Of a stretch of 35,003 nucleotides of DNA, positions 16,260-24,919 are shown piece by piece. The notes beneath the pieces were generated by a model. It did no database searches. It was not told the origin of the DNA and was given only the letters and a program-made list of their open reading frames with translations. Each line of letters begins with the position of its first letter. Position 1 is the first letter of the stretch. Origin of the DNA: Burkholderiales bacterium (GTDB lineage: Bacteria; Pseudomonadota; Gammaproteobacteria; Burkholderiales; Burkholderiaceae_C); contig JAUVXK010000018.1 of assembly GCA_030603635.1 (NCBI GenBank), positions 1 to 35,003 on the forward strand. Reading direction: 5' to 3'. The translations under genes were made by a program, and so were the position numbers.

Positions 16260-17738
16260 TCAGACCGGCCGGTCGTCCAGGGCTTCTGCGATGCGCTGGC
16301 AAAGCACCGCGCCGTGGCGGCGGATGGCGGCCAGCGAGGCGTAGCCGTAGCCGATGGCCAGGCCACGCAGGTCGTCGCGTTGCAGGCAGTAGGCGGAAAG
16401 CGGGCGCACGGTAAGCCCGTCGCGGGCCAGCGTCTGGGCGAGGGCCCGGTCGTCGAGATGACGGGGCAGGTGCAGACACAGATGCAGGCCTTGAGCCGCG
16501 CCGCCAATCCGGGCGTGACCGTCGCGCAGCAGCGGTGCCAGGTGGTCCAGCAGCACCTGCCGCCGTTCGGCATAGGTCTGGCGCGCGCGCCGCAGCGACG
16601 AGGCGAAATGCCCCATCTCGATGAACTCGGCCAGCGCCGATTGCAGCGGCATCTGGCCCGGACGGTTGAGGTCGTAATGGGCGCGCCGGAACGGCCCGAT
16701 CAGGCCCTTGGGCACCACCAGATAGCCCAGTTTCAGCCCCGGGTAGAGCACCTTGGAGAAGGTGCCGAGGTAGAGCACCCGTTCCGACTGGTCCAGCCCG
16801 CACAGGGACGAAATGGGCGGGCCGGTGAAGCGGAACTCGCTGTCGTAGTCGTCTTCCAGGATCCAGGCCTGGTTGCGCGCGGCCGTGGCCAGCAGTTGCT
16901 GGCGGCGGGGCAGCGACATCACTGCGCCCGTCGGGTACTGGTGCGAGGGCGTGATGTAGATCAGCCGTGGGGGCTGGCGTTCGTCCTGCGGGCCGGGGGC
17001 CATGCCGTCGCCGTCCACCCCCACCGGATGCAGGTGCAAACCGGCGGCGGTGAAGGCCTTGACCGCGCCCCAGTACGCCGGATCCTCGATCCAGACCGTC
17101 TCGCCGTGATCGGCCAGCAGGTGGGCGCACAGCTCCATCGACTGCTGGGTGCCGCTGGTGATGAGCACCTGGTCCGCATCCAGTGGCACGCTGCGGAAGA
17201 TGCGCAGGTAGTCGGCCACCGCGCGGCGCAGCGGGCCGTAGCCACCGGAATCGTTGTAGTCCAGCATGCTCGGCCCGGCCTGGCGCCAGTGCTTGTTCTG
17301 CAGCCGCTGCCACAGCGCCACGGCGAAGGCACTGAAATCCGCCGGCCCGGGCGTGAAAGGCTGGATCTCCAGGTCGGTGGCGCTGTAGCGGTGCGCCAGG
17401 GCCTCGCCCCGCTGCGACAGCCGCGTCGGGCTGCCCGGCTTTTTCGGTGCCTTCATCTGGCCCTGTGCCAGTGGCACCTGCTCGTGCACGAAGGTGCCGC
17501 TTCCCACATGACTGACCAGATAGCCCTCGACCGTGAGCTGCCCGATCGCGGCCACCACCGTGTTGCGTGACAGGCCCAGGTCCTGCGCCAGATCGCGGCT
17601 GGAGGGCAGCCGGTCTCCCGCCGACAGCTTGCCCTCCAGGATGGCTCGCCGCATCACCTCGTACAGGCGTCGGTGCAGAGGGAGGTCTGCAGCAGCGTCG
17701 GGTCGGTGGATTTCAGCCAGCAGGTATTCGGACAGCAT
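16260..17738 (-). CDS. MocR-type regulator (GntR DNA-binding plus aminotransferase domain)
   Basis: 492 residues. A winged helix of the GntR type occupies residues ~15-80 (LYEVMRRAILEGKLSAGDRLPSSRDLA in pieces, then LGLSRNTVVAAIGQLTVEGYL). A class I aminotransferase-like domain of ~350 residues follows a linker and keeps the PLP lysine K329 in GTFSKVLYPGLKLGYLV and the EDDYDSEFR motif. MocR regulators such as GabR and TauR sense an amino compound through PLP. The frame extends upstream to a TTG at 17783, but ATG 17738 gives the conserved MLSEYLLAEI start. It is divergent from puuD; three ATGGCACC repeats in between are the probable operator. Control of putrescine genes is inferred from that context. 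Confidence 0.9.
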   Translation of the reverse strand: MLSEYLLAEIHRPDAAADLPLHRRLYEVMRRAILEGKLSAGDRLPSSRDLAQDLGLSRNTVVAAIGQLTVEGYLVSHVGSGTFVHEQVPLAQGQMKAPKKPGSPTRLSQRGEALAHRYSATDLEIQPFTPGPADFSAFAVALWQRLQNKHWRQAGPSMLDYNDSGGYGPLRRAVADYLRIFRSVPLDADQVLITSGTQQSMELCAHLLADHGETVWIEDPAYWGAVKAFTAAGLHLHPVGVDGDGMAPGPQDERQPPRLIYITPSHQYPTGAVMSLPRRQQLLATAARNQAWILEDDYDSEFRFTGPPISSLCGLDQSERVLYLGTFSKVLYPGLKLGYLVVPKGLIGPFRRAHYDLNRPGQMPLQSALAEFIEMGHFASSLRRARQTYAERRQVLLDHLAPLLRDGHARIGGAAQGLHLCLHLPRHLDDRALAQTLARDGLTVRPLSAYCLQRDDLRGLAIGYGYASLAAIRRHGAVLCQRIAEALDDRPV

Positions 17739-17783
17739 GATCAGGCTCTCGGGGTGGGCGGGGCTTGCCGGATGAAGCGGCAA

Positions 17784-17814
17784 ATGGCACCATCACATGG
17801 CACCTAATGGCACC
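17784..17814. promoter_or_regulatory. Three ATGGCACC direct repeats, probable MocR-regulator operator
   Basis: The octamer ATGGCACC occurs at 17784-17791, 17797-17804 and 17807-17814, all in the same orientation, with start-to-start spacings of 13 and 10 bases. It lies in the short gap between the divergent regulator and puuD genes. MocR regulators commonly bind direct repeats in the intergenic region next to their own gene. A fourth copy precedes potF. Confidence 0.7.
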
Positions 17815-17840
17815 CATTGTCATCCAATTTCGAGACCACA

Positions 17841-18671
17841 ATGCATTCAACCATGCACAACGATGTTTTTTCACACCCTCCGATGATCTGGCTGCCGGCC
17901 GACCATCGGCTGCTGGGCGATCATGGTCACGCCATGCCCTTCCTCCTGCTGGGCGACAAGTACGCCCGTGCCATCAAGGTGGGTGCCCACGCCCAGCCCG
18001 TGATGTTCCCGCTGGCGGATGCGGTGCAGGTGCCACAGCTGCTGGATCTGGTCGATGGCGTGATGCTGACCGGCTCGCCTTCCAACGTTCACCCCTCCCA
18101 TTTCAACGAGGACGTCCACGACCCCAGCCTGCCGCTGGACCCCGAGCGCGACTCGCTCACCCTCACCCTGGTGCGAGCCTGCGTTGAACACGGGGTACCG
18201 CTGCTCGGCATCTGCCGGGGTTTCCAGGAAATCAACGTGGCCCTCGGGGGCAGTCTGCACCAGACGGTGCATGCCGTCGCCGGCCTGATGGATCACCGAG
18301 AGCCCGACGGACTGCCGACCGATCAGCAGTACGCGCCCAGCCACTCCGTGCGTCTGGAAGCCGGTTCTGCGCTGGCCGAATGGGCCGGTGGCACCGAGGT
18401 CATGGTCAACTCCCTGCACGGGCAAGGCATCGGCCGCCTGGCCGACGGGCTGCGTCCCCTGGCCCATGCGCCCGACGGTCTGGTCGAGGCCTTTGAAGTG
18501 AGGGGTGCGCGCGAATTCGCGTATGCGGTCCAGTGGCACCCGGAATGGCGCTGCTGGGAAAACCCGTTCTATTCGGCCATCTTCCGGGCTTTCGGCGACG
18601 CGGTGCGCCGCCGCCGCCAGGCCCGGCTGCAGGAAGGCCGCACTTTTGCGGCGACACCGGAGAAGCCCTGA
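17841..18671 (+). CDS. puuD: Gamma-glutamyl-gamma-aminobutyrate hydrolase (class I amidotransferase fold)
   Basis: 276 residues. It hydrolyses gamma-glutamyl-GABA to glutamate and GABA, the last step of the glutamylated putrescine route. The catalytic triad is visible: C125 in LLGICRGFQEIN, and H233 with E235 in AVQWHPEW; VDGVMLTGSPSNVHP gives the oxyanion-region glycine motif of peptidase C26 enzymes. ATG 17841 was chosen; ATG 17853 is nearly as good and neither has a strong ribosome-binding site. A TTG at 17817 would fall next to the operator repeats. First gene of the rightward puuD-puuA-aminotransferase-potF series, probably controlled by the divergent MocR regulator. Confidence 0.92.
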   Translation: MHSTMHNDVFSHPPMIWLPADHRLLGDHGHAMPFLLLGDKYARAIKVGAHAQPVMFPLADAVQVPQLLDLVDGVMLTGSPSNVHPSHFNEDVHDPSLPLDPERDSLTLTLVRACVEHGVPLLGICRGFQEINVALGGSLHQTVHAVAGLMDHREPDGLPTDQQYAPSHSVRLEAGSALAEWAGGTEVMVNSLHGQGIGRLADGLRPLAHAPDGLVEAFEVRGAREFAYAVQWHPEWRCWENPFYSAIFRAFGDAVRRRRQARLQEGRTFAATPEKP

Positions 18672-18729
18672 GCACCAGGCCATAGGCCGCCTGCGATGAT
18701 GCGTCTCTGACTTTTTCCGGTTCACCGCC

Positions 18730-20097
18730 ATGCAACACACCACTCCCCACAGCTTCAACGAACTCGAGCACTGGCTCAACGAACGCCGTGTCACCGAAGT
18801 CGAATGCCTGGTCCCCGACCTCACCGGCGTGGCCCGCGGCAAGATCCTGCCGCGCGAGAAATTCACCGAAGACCGTGGCATGCGTCTGCCCCATGCCATC
18901 GTGGCCATGAGCGTGACGGGCGAGCAGCCTCCCAGCGGCCCGTATTACGACGTGATCGAGCCCACCGATCGCGACATGCAGCTGCGGCCCGACCCCTCCA
19001 CCGTGCGCATCGTGCCCTGGGCCACCGACCCAACGGCGCAGGTGATCCACGACTGCTTCGATTCCCAGGGCAGGCTCGTGCCCTATGCCCCGCGCAGCGT
19101 GCTGCGCCGCATCTGCGACCTGTACGCCGCCGAGGGCTGGGACCCCGTGATCGCCCCCGAGCTGGAGTTCTACCTCACCGCGCGCAACACCGATTCCAAC
19201 GTCCCCCTGCGCCCACCGATCGGCCGCAGTGGCCGGGCCGAAACCTCCCGCCAGGCCTACAGCATCGACGCCGTCAACGAGTTCGACCCGCTGTTCGAGG
19301 AGATCTACGAGTACTGCCACGTCATGGGCCTGAACGTGGACACGCTGATCCACGAAATCGGCGCCGGCCAGATGGAAATCAACTTCTTCCACGACCACCC
19401 GCTCGGGTTGGCCGACGAGGTCTTCTTCTTCAAGCGCACCGTGCGCGAAGCCGCGCTGCGCCACGACATGTACGCCACCTTCATGGCCAAGCCGATCGCC
19501 GGCGAGCCGGGCAGTGCCATGCACATGCACCAGAGCGTGGTGAACAAGGCCACAGGGCGCAACATTTTCAGCAACCCCGATGGCTCGCCCTCCGAGGCCT
19601 TCTTCCATTACATCGGCGGCCTTCAGAAACACGTGCCCTCGGCCATGGCGCTGGTGGCACCCTACGTCAACAGCTACCGCCGCCTGTCGCGCTACACCGC
19701 CGCGCCCATCAACATCGAATGGGGCTATGACAACCGCACGGTCGGCATCCGCTCGCCCATTTCCTCGCCCGAGGCGCGCCGCGTGGAAAACCGTGTGATC
19801 GGGGCCGATGCCAACCCCTACCTGGCCATGGCCATGACCCTTGCCTGTGGCTACCTGGGCATGAAGAACAAGACCAAGCCCAAACCCGAGATGAAAGGCG
19901 ACGCCTACCTCTCACCCTATGCCCTGCCCCGTAGCCTGGGTGAGGCGCTGGACTGGCTGCGCCGCGACACCGACCTGCACGAGGTGCTCGGCCAGGAGTT
20001 CATCACCGTGTACACCGAAATCAAGGAACTGGAGTTCGCCGAGTTCATGAAAGTGATCTCGCCCTGGGAGCGTGAGCACCTGCTGCTCCACGTCTGA
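18730..20097 (+). CDS. puuA: Gamma-glutamylputrescine synthetase (glutamine synthetase family)
   Basis: 455 residues. It belongs to the glutamine synthetase superfamily, with the N-terminal beta-grasp part (LVPDLTGVARGKILPREKF) and the catalytic barrel. Metal and ATP motifs include APELEFYL, HEIGAGQMEINF, GSAMHMHQSV and NRTVGIRSP, ending in EARRVENRVIGADANPYL. PuuA ligates glutamate to putrescine with ATP, which commits putrescine to the glutamylated pathway. The adenylylation loop typical of GlnA is not seen, as expected for this subfamily. The stop overlaps a possible ATG of the next gene by one base (TGATG), though the better start lies 36 bases further on. Confidence 0.92.
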   Translation: MQHTTPHSFNELEHWLNERRVTEVECLVPDLTGVARGKILPREKFTEDRGMRLPHAIVAMSVTGEQPPSGPYYDVIEPTDRDMQLRPDPSTVRIVPWATDPTAQVIHDCFDSQGRLVPYAPRSVLRRICDLYAAEGWDPVIAPELEFYLTARNTDSNVPLRPPIGRSGRAETSRQAYSIDAVNEFDPLFEEIYEYCHVMGLNVDTLIHEIGAGQMEINFFHDHPLGLADEVFFFKRTVREAALRHDMYATFMAKPIAGEPGSAMHMHQSVVNKATGRNIFSNPDGSPSEAFFHYIGGLQKHVPSAMALVAPYVNSYRRLSRYTAAPINIEWGYDNRTVGIRSPISSPEARRVENRVIGADANPYLAMAMTLACGYLGMKNKTKPKPEMKGDAYLSPYALPRSLGEALDWLRRDTDLHEVLGQEFITVYTEIKELEFAEFMKVISPWEREHLLLHV

Positions 20098-20132
20098 TGC
20101 CCCGTGAACCCCGTCTGCACCAGGAGAAGCAC

Positions 20133-21551
20133 ATGAATGCCCCCGTTGACCCCAAGACCCTGAGCACCACCGAACTGCAGTCGCTCGACAGTGCCCACTT
20201 CCTGCACCCCTTCACCGACCACAAGGGTCTGGCTGCCAAGGGCGCGCGCGTCATTACCCGCGCCGACGACATCTACGTCTGGGACAGCGAGGGCAAGAAG
20301 ATCCTTGATGCCATGAGCGGCCTGTGGTGTGTCAATGCCGGATACGGCCGCCAGGAACTGGCCGACGCCGCCCATGCGCAGATGATGAAGCTGCCCTTCT
20401 ACAACAGCTTTTTCCAGACCACCAACGAGCCGGCGGTACGGCTGGCCGCGCGCCTGGCCGAACTGGCCCCGGCGGTGGACGGACGCCGTTTCCAGCATGT
20501 GTTCTTCAGCTCCAGCGGCAGCGAAAGCAACGACACCAACGTGCGCATGGTGCGCCGCTACTGGGACCTGATGGGCCAGCCGCAACGCAAGGTCATCATC
20601 AGCCGACACAACGCCTACCACGGCTCCACCATGGCGGGCGCCTCGCTGGGCGGCATGAGTGGCATGCACGCCCAGGGCGACCTGCCGATCCCGAACATCA
20701 CCCACATCCAGCAGCCCTATTACTATGAGCTGGCCGAAGCGGGCGAGAGCCCGGAGGCCTTCGGCCTGCGGGCCGCGCGCTGGCTGGAAGAGAAGATCCT
20801 GGAGGTGGGCCCGGACAAGGTGGCCGCCTTCATCGCCGAGCCGGTGCAGGGCGCCGGCGGCGTCATCATCCCGCCAGACACCTACTGGCCCGAAATCCAG
20901 CGCATCGTCGACCAATACGGCATCCTGCTCATCTCGGACGAGGTGATCTGCGCGTTCGGTCGCCTGGGCCACTGGTTCGCCTACGAGAAGTTCGCCTACA
21001 AGCCCGATCTGGTGACCTTCGCCAAGGCCGTCACCAGCGGCTACATTCCGCTGGGCGGCGTGCTCGTCGGCGACCGCGTGGCCCAGGTGCTGATCGACAA
21101 GGGTGGTGAATTCAACCACGGCTACACCTACAGCGGCCATCCCGTGGCCTGTGCCGTGGCCCTCGCGAACATCGACCTCATGGCGCGCGAGAACCTGCCC
21201 GGCCGCGTGCGCGACGACGTCGGCCCCTATCTGGCCCAGACCTTCGAGACCCTCAAGGACCACCCGCTGGTTGGCGACGCCGAAACCTGCGGCTTCGTCG
21301 GGGGCCTCGTGCTGGTGCAGGACAAGGTTACCCGCCAACCGTTCCCCGAGGACTGGGCGGTGGGCATGATGTGCCGGGCGCACTGTTTTGGGAACGGGCT
21401 GATCATGCGGGCCGTGGGTGACCGCATGATCATCGCCCCGCCGCTGACCATGACCCGGGAACAGATCGATGAAATGGCGGTTCTGATACGCAAAGCCCTC
21501 GACTTGACGCTGCAGGAACTGCAATCTCGGGGAAAATTCCCGATTCGGTGA
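20133..21551 (+). CDS. Class III aminotransferase, SpuC-like (putrescine/polyamine:pyruvate type)
   Basis: 472 residues. Start set at ATG 20133 because AGGAG lies 7 bases upstream; a start at 20097 would lack this. The sequence closely follows the polyamine:pyruvate aminotransferase SpuC pattern: HFLHPFTDHKGLAAKG, YVWDSEGKKILDAMSGLWCV, NAYHGSTMAGASLGGM, and AFIAEPVQGAGGVIIPPDTY. The PLP lysine is K298 in TFAKAVTSGYIPLGG, and ISDEVICAFGR carries the ring-nitrogen aspartate. It may transaminate putrescine directly (a bypass of the glutamylated route) or GABA (taking the place of PuuE, which is not in the window). Sequence alone does not separate these. Confidence 0.9.
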   Translation: MNAPVDPKTLSTTELQSLDSAHFLHPFTDHKGLAAKGARVITRADDIYVWDSEGKKILDAMSGLWCVNAGYGRQELADAAHAQMMKLPFYNSFFQTTNEPAVRLAARLAELAPAVDGRRFQHVFFSSSGSESNDTNVRMVRRYWDLMGQPQRKVIISRHNAYHGSTMAGASLGGMSGMHAQGDLPIPNITHIQQPYYYELAEAGESPEAFGLRAARWLEEKILEVGPDKVAAFIAEPVQGAGGVIIPPDTYWPEIQRIVDQYGILLISDEVICAFGRLGHWFAYEKFAYKPDLVTFAKAVTSGYIPLGGVLVGDRVAQVLIDKGGEFNHGYTYSGHPVACAVALANIDLMARENLPGRVRDDVGPYLAQTFETLKDHPLVGDAETCGFVGGLVLVQDKVTRQPFPEDWAVGMMCRAHCFGNGLIMRAVGDRMIIAPPLTMTREQIDEMAVLIRKALDLTLQELQSRGKFPIR

Positions 21552-21556
21552 CTAGA

Positions 21557-21564
21557 ATGGCACC
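21557..21564 (+). promoter_or_regulatory. Fourth ATGGCACC motif, upstream of potF
   Basis: The octamer repeated three times before puuD recurs here once, 75 bases ahead of the potF start, extended into a short dyad (GCACC-G-GGTGC at 21560-21570). In an 87-base gap a chance match is unlikely but possible; the same word also occurs inside the class III aminotransferase gene near 13295. Confidence 0.4.
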
Positions 21565-21638
21565 GGGTGCGGATATTGCTTGAAATCGGCAGATCCGCAG
21601 TGTTGTTGGATCGTTGAACCACACTTGGAGCTAAGCGC

Positions 21639-22769
21639 ATGAAGAAATCTCTCCTGGCCGTGGCCCTGTCCGCCGTATTCCTGGTGGCCTGTGGCAAGAA
21701 AGAAGAACCGGCAGCCACCACTGCCGCGCCCGCCGACACCGGCTCCAAGGTGCTCAACATTTACAACTGGGACGACTACATCCCCGAGGGCATGATCGCC
21801 GCCTTCGAGCAGGAGTTCGGCATCAAGGTCAACTACGACACCTTCGAGAACAACGAGACCCTGCACGCCAAGCTGATCGCCGGCAACTCGGGTTATGACA
21901 TCGTGGTGCCGACCATCGGCTTCTCCAAGAAGCAGCTGGAAGCAGGCATGTTCCAGCCGCTCGACAAGAGCAAGATTCCCAACCTGGCCAACCTCGACCC
22001 CACCTTCATGCAGAAGCTGGCCTCAATCGACCAGGGCAACCGCCACTACGTGCCGTGGGGCTGGGGCTTCACCACCGTGGGCATCAACCGCCAGAAGGTG
22101 GAGGCCGCGCTGGGCACGTCCAGCCTGCCGGCCAATTCCTGGGAGCTGGTGTTCAACCCCGAGTACTCCAGCAAGCTGCGCAGCTGCGGCATCCTGTACC
22201 TGGATTCGCCGACCGAAATCATGCCGGCCGCCCTGCACTACATCGGCAAGGACCCGTACAGCAACAACCCGGACGACATCCGCGCCGCTGGCGAGATGCT
22301 GGCCAAGGTGCGTCAGGACATTCGCCTGTTCTCCAGCAACATGATCGACGACATCGCCGGCGGCCTGGGCTGCGCTTTCGTCGGCTGGTCCGGTGACATC
22401 AACATCGCCGCCGACCGCGTCAAGGAACAGGGCGGCAGCGATGACATCGTTCCCCTGTTGCCGAGCACTGGCGGCGTGTTCTTCGTGGACGTGATGGCCA
22501 TCCCCACCGATGCCCGCAACGTCGAGAACGCCCATCTGTTCATCAACTTCTTCCTGCGGCCCGAAAGCGGTGCGGCCATGGCCAACGAGATGAACTACCC
22601 CACCGGCAACAAAGCCGCGCTGCCGCTGATCAACGACGAGATCAAGAACAACGAGACCATCTTCCTCAATGAAGACAACATGGCCCGTCTGATCCCGTCC
22701 GGTGGCTACGCCAACGAACTCAGCGGCGTGCTCAACGAGGTCTACAACGCGTTCAAGCGCGGCCGCTGA
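21639..22769 (+). CDS. potF: Putrescine/polyamine ABC transporter substrate-binding lipoprotein
   Basis: 376 residues of the PotF/SpuD family. The N-terminus is a lipoprotein signal: MKKSLLAVALSAVFLVACGK, with a lipobox LVAC and lipidated C18. An Ala/Thr-rich spacer then leads to LNIYNWDDYIPEGMIAAFEQ, the typical start of polyamine-binding proteins; further family stretches are YDIVVPT, WGFTTVGIN and PTGNKAA. It captures putrescine or related polyamines in the periplasm for PotGHI. GGAG precedes the ATG at good spacing. An intrinsic terminator-like hairpin separates it from the ATPase gene. Lipid anchoring differs from the soluble E. coli PotF. Confidence 0.93.
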   Translation: MKKSLLAVALSAVFLVACGKKEEPAATTAAPADTGSKVLNIYNWDDYIPEGMIAAFEQEFGIKVNYDTFENNETLHAKLIAGNSGYDIVVPTIGFSKKQLEAGMFQPLDKSKIPNLANLDPTFMQKLASIDQGNRHYVPWGWGFTTVGINRQKVEAALGTSSLPANSWELVFNPEYSSKLRSCGILYLDSPTEIMPAALHYIGKDPYSNNPDDIRAAGEMLAKVRQDIRLFSSNMIDDIAGGLGCAFVGWSGDINIAADRVKEQGGSDDIVPLLPSTGGVFFVDVMAIPTDARNVENAHLFINFFLRPESGAAMANEMNYPTGNKAALPLINDEIKNNETIFLNEDNMARLIPSGGYANELSGVLNEVYNAFKRGR

Positions 22770-22796
22770 GCGGCTACTGGGAAAGTCCATTCTGGA

Positions 22797-22827
22797 GGGG
22801 CTGGTCATAGGCATCAGCCCCTTTTTT
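22797..22827 (+). terminator. Intrinsic terminator-like hairpin between potF and potG
   Basis: GGGGCTG (22797-22803) pairs with CAGCCCC (22815-22821), extended by a G-T and a T-A pair to a 9-bp stem with a 7-base loop, followed by TTTTTT (22822-22827). It lies inside an apparent operon, 41 bases before the ATPase start. It probably acts as a partial terminator or mRNA 3'-end stabiliser that raises binding-protein expression over the permease. Confidence 0.85.
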
Positions 22828-22868
22828 ACTGGGTGTGCTCTTGGTTTTGAAAGGTTGAGGGAGCGCTC

Positions 22869-23984
22869 ATGACTCTGGTTGCAACAAACGTCGCCGCGGG
22901 CGAAGGCTATCTGGTCACCGACAAACTGGTGAAGCGGTTCGACGACACGGTCGCGGTCGACGAGGTGTCGCTGTCCATCGCCAAGGGTGAGATCTTCGCG
23001 TTGCTGGGCAGCTCCGGTTGCGGCAAGTCCACCCTGTTGCGGATGCTGGCCGGTTTCGAGACGCCCACGTCCGGGCGCATCCTGCTGGGTGGGCAGGACG
23101 TGGTCGACATGCCCCCCTACGTGCGCCCGGTGAACATGATGTTCCAGAGCTACGCGCTGTTTCCGCACCTGAGCATCTGGGACAACGTGGCGTTCGGCCT
23201 CAAACGCGAAGGCCTGCCCAAGGCCGAAGTCCAGAAGCGCACCGATGAAATGCTCCACCTGGTGCAACTCGGAGCCTATGCGAAACGCAAACCGCACCAG
23301 CTGTCGGGCGGGCAGCAGCAGCGCGTGGCCCTGGCGCGCAGCCTGGCCAAGCGCCCGAAACTGCTCCTGCTCGACGAGCCCCTGGGGGCGCTCGACAAGA
23401 AGCTGCGCGAACAGACGCAGTTCGAACTGGTCAACATCATCGAACAGGTGGGGGTGACCTGCGTGATGGTGACGCACGACCAGGAAGAGGCCATGACCAT
23501 GGCCAACCGCATCGCGGTGATGAGCAAGGGCCGGGTGCTGCAGGTGGGTTCGCCGGAACAGGTGTACGAATACCCCTCCAACCGTTTCGTGGCCGACTTC
23601 ATCGGCAACGTCAACCTGTTCGAGGGCCGACTCTCGGTGGACGAGGCCGACCGTTGCGCCGTCAGCACCTCCATCGGCGAGATCCATGTCGGACACGGCG
23701 TGAGCGGCACGCTCGAGATGCCGATCGCGGTGGCCGTGCGGCCGGAGAAGATCGCCATCAGCAAGACGGCACCCGCCGACGTGCCCTGCAACCTGTTCCG
23801 TGGACGGGTCAAGGAAATCGCCTATTTCGGCTCCTACAACACCTTCATTGTCCAGACCCAGGACGGTCGGAAGGTCAAGGTCACCGAGGCCAACACCTCG
23901 CGCCACGACCTCTCGGACATCACCTGGGAAGACGAGGTGTACTTCTGGTGGCGTCCCCGCGCCAGCGTGGCGTTGCGCGACTGA
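22869..23984 (+). CDS. potG: Polyamine ABC transporter ATP-binding protein
   Basis: 371 residues of the PotA/PotG family. Walker A GSSGCGKST is near residues 53-61, the Q-loop is MMFQSYALFPHLSIWDNV, the signature is LSGGQQQR, Walker B LLLLDEPLGALDKK, and the switch histidine is in MVTHDQEEAMT. A TOBE domain closes the protein (residues ~290-365), as is usual for import ATPases of this class. It powers uptake through the PotH/PotI channel. A GAGGGAG ribosome-binding site precedes ATG 22869. Seventeen bases separate it from potH. Confidence 0.95.
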   Translation: MTLVATNVAAGEGYLVTDKLVKRFDDTVAVDEVSLSIAKGEIFALLGSSGCGKSTLLRMLAGFETPTSGRILLGGQDVVDMPPYVRPVNMMFQSYALFPHLSIWDNVAFGLKREGLPKAEVQKRTDEMLHLVQLGAYAKRKPHQLSGGQQQRVALARSLAKRPKLLLLDEPLGALDKKLREQTQFELVNIIEQVGVTCVMVTHDQEEAMTMANRIAVMSKGRVLQVGSPEQVYEYPSNRFVADFIGNVNLFEGRLSVDEADRCAVSTSIGEIHVGHGVSGTLEMPIAVAVRPEKIAISKTAPADVPCNLFRGRVKEIAYFGSYNTFIVQTQDGRKVKVTEANTSRHDLSDITWEDEVYFWWRPRASVALRD

Positions 23985-24001
23985 CCCGACAGGGGGCGTT
24001 C

Positions 24002-24919
24002 ATGGCTCTGAATATCACCCTTCCCGGCCGCCGCTTCGTGATCGCGGTGCCCTACGCCTGGCTGCTCACGTTTTTCCTGCTGCCGTTCCTGATCGTGCTC
24101 TACATCAGCTTCGTCGATCAGGGTGGCAGCATCCACCCGTTCAAGCCGTTGTGGGACCCCGATACCGGGGTGCTGCACCTGCGCTATGAAAACTACCTCT
24201 CGATCTTCCGCACCCATGAAGGTGCGCCGCTGTTCCAGACCATCTACATCGAAGCCTACGGCCGTTCGGTGTACTACGCGGCCATCACCGCCCTGCTGTG
24301 TCTGGTGATCGGCTACCCGTTCGCGTATTTCATCGCCCGCTCGCCGGAAAGCATCCGGCCAGTGCTGCTGCTGATGGTGATGCTGCCCTTCTGGACCGCG
24401 TTCCTGCTGCGCGTCTATGCCTGGCGTGGCCTGCTGAGTGACCGCGGCATCGTCAACCAGTTCTTCATGGCGATCGGGCTCACCAGCGAGCCGATCCGCA
24501 TGGTCTATACCGACATCTCCATGATCGTCGGCATGACCTATGTGTACCTCCCGTTCATGATCCTGCCGCTCTACGCCAACCTGGTGAAGATGGACACCCG
24601 CCTTCTGGAGGCCGCGTATGACCTGGGCACCACGCCGTTCAAGGCGTTCTGGCTGGTCACGGTGCCGCTGTCCAAAGCCGGCATCATCGCCGGTTGCATG
24701 CTCGTGTTCATTCCCTGCGTGGGGGAATTCGTGATTCCCTCGCTGCTGGGTGGGCCGCAGAACCAGATGATCGGCCGTGTGGTGTGGGACGAGATGTTCC
24801 TGGGCAACAACTGGCCGCGCGCCACGGCGTTGGCAGTGGTGATGATCCTGCTCATCGTGGTGCCCTTGGCCATCTACTACCACTACACCGGCAAGCAGCA
24901 GGAAGGGGGCCGGGCATGA
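24002..24919 (+). CDS. potH: Polyamine ABC transporter permease PotH
   Basis: 305 residues. ATG 24002 has AGGGGG in front of it and starts the protein just before the first membrane helix (FVIAVPYAWLLTFFLLPFLI). Six transmembrane segments are visible, with the cytoplasmic EAA loop LLEAAYDLGTTPFKAFWLVTVP that docks on the ATPase. A long first periplasmic loop (residues ~40-80) is typical of PotH. The stop overlaps the potI start (ATGA at 24916-24919). Confidence 0.95.
   Translation: MALNITLPGRRFVIAVPYAWLLTFFLLPFLIVLYISFVDQGGSIHPFKPLWDPDTGVLHLRYENYLSIFRTHEGAPLFQTIYIEAYGRSVYYAAITALLCLVIGYPFAYFIARSPESIRPVLLLMVMLPFWTAFLLRVYAWRGLLSDRGIVNQFFMAIGLTSEPIRMVYTDISMIVGMTYVYLPFMILPLYANLVKMDTRLLEAAYDLGTTPFKAFWLVTVPLSKAGIIAGCMLVFIPCVGEFVIPSLLGGPQNQMIGRVVWDEMFLGNNWPRATALAVVMILLIVVPLAIYYHYTGKQQEGGRA

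Noticed and set aside
14899-17313. 804-codon minus-strand open frame across puuB and the regulator
   Set aside because: It is a shadow frame over puuB (plus strand) and in the wrong frame over the MocR gene; no conserved motifs.
22023-23906. 627-codon minus-strand open frame across potF/potG
   Set aside because: Complement-strand shadow of two well-defined transporter genes with long stop-free runs due to high GC.
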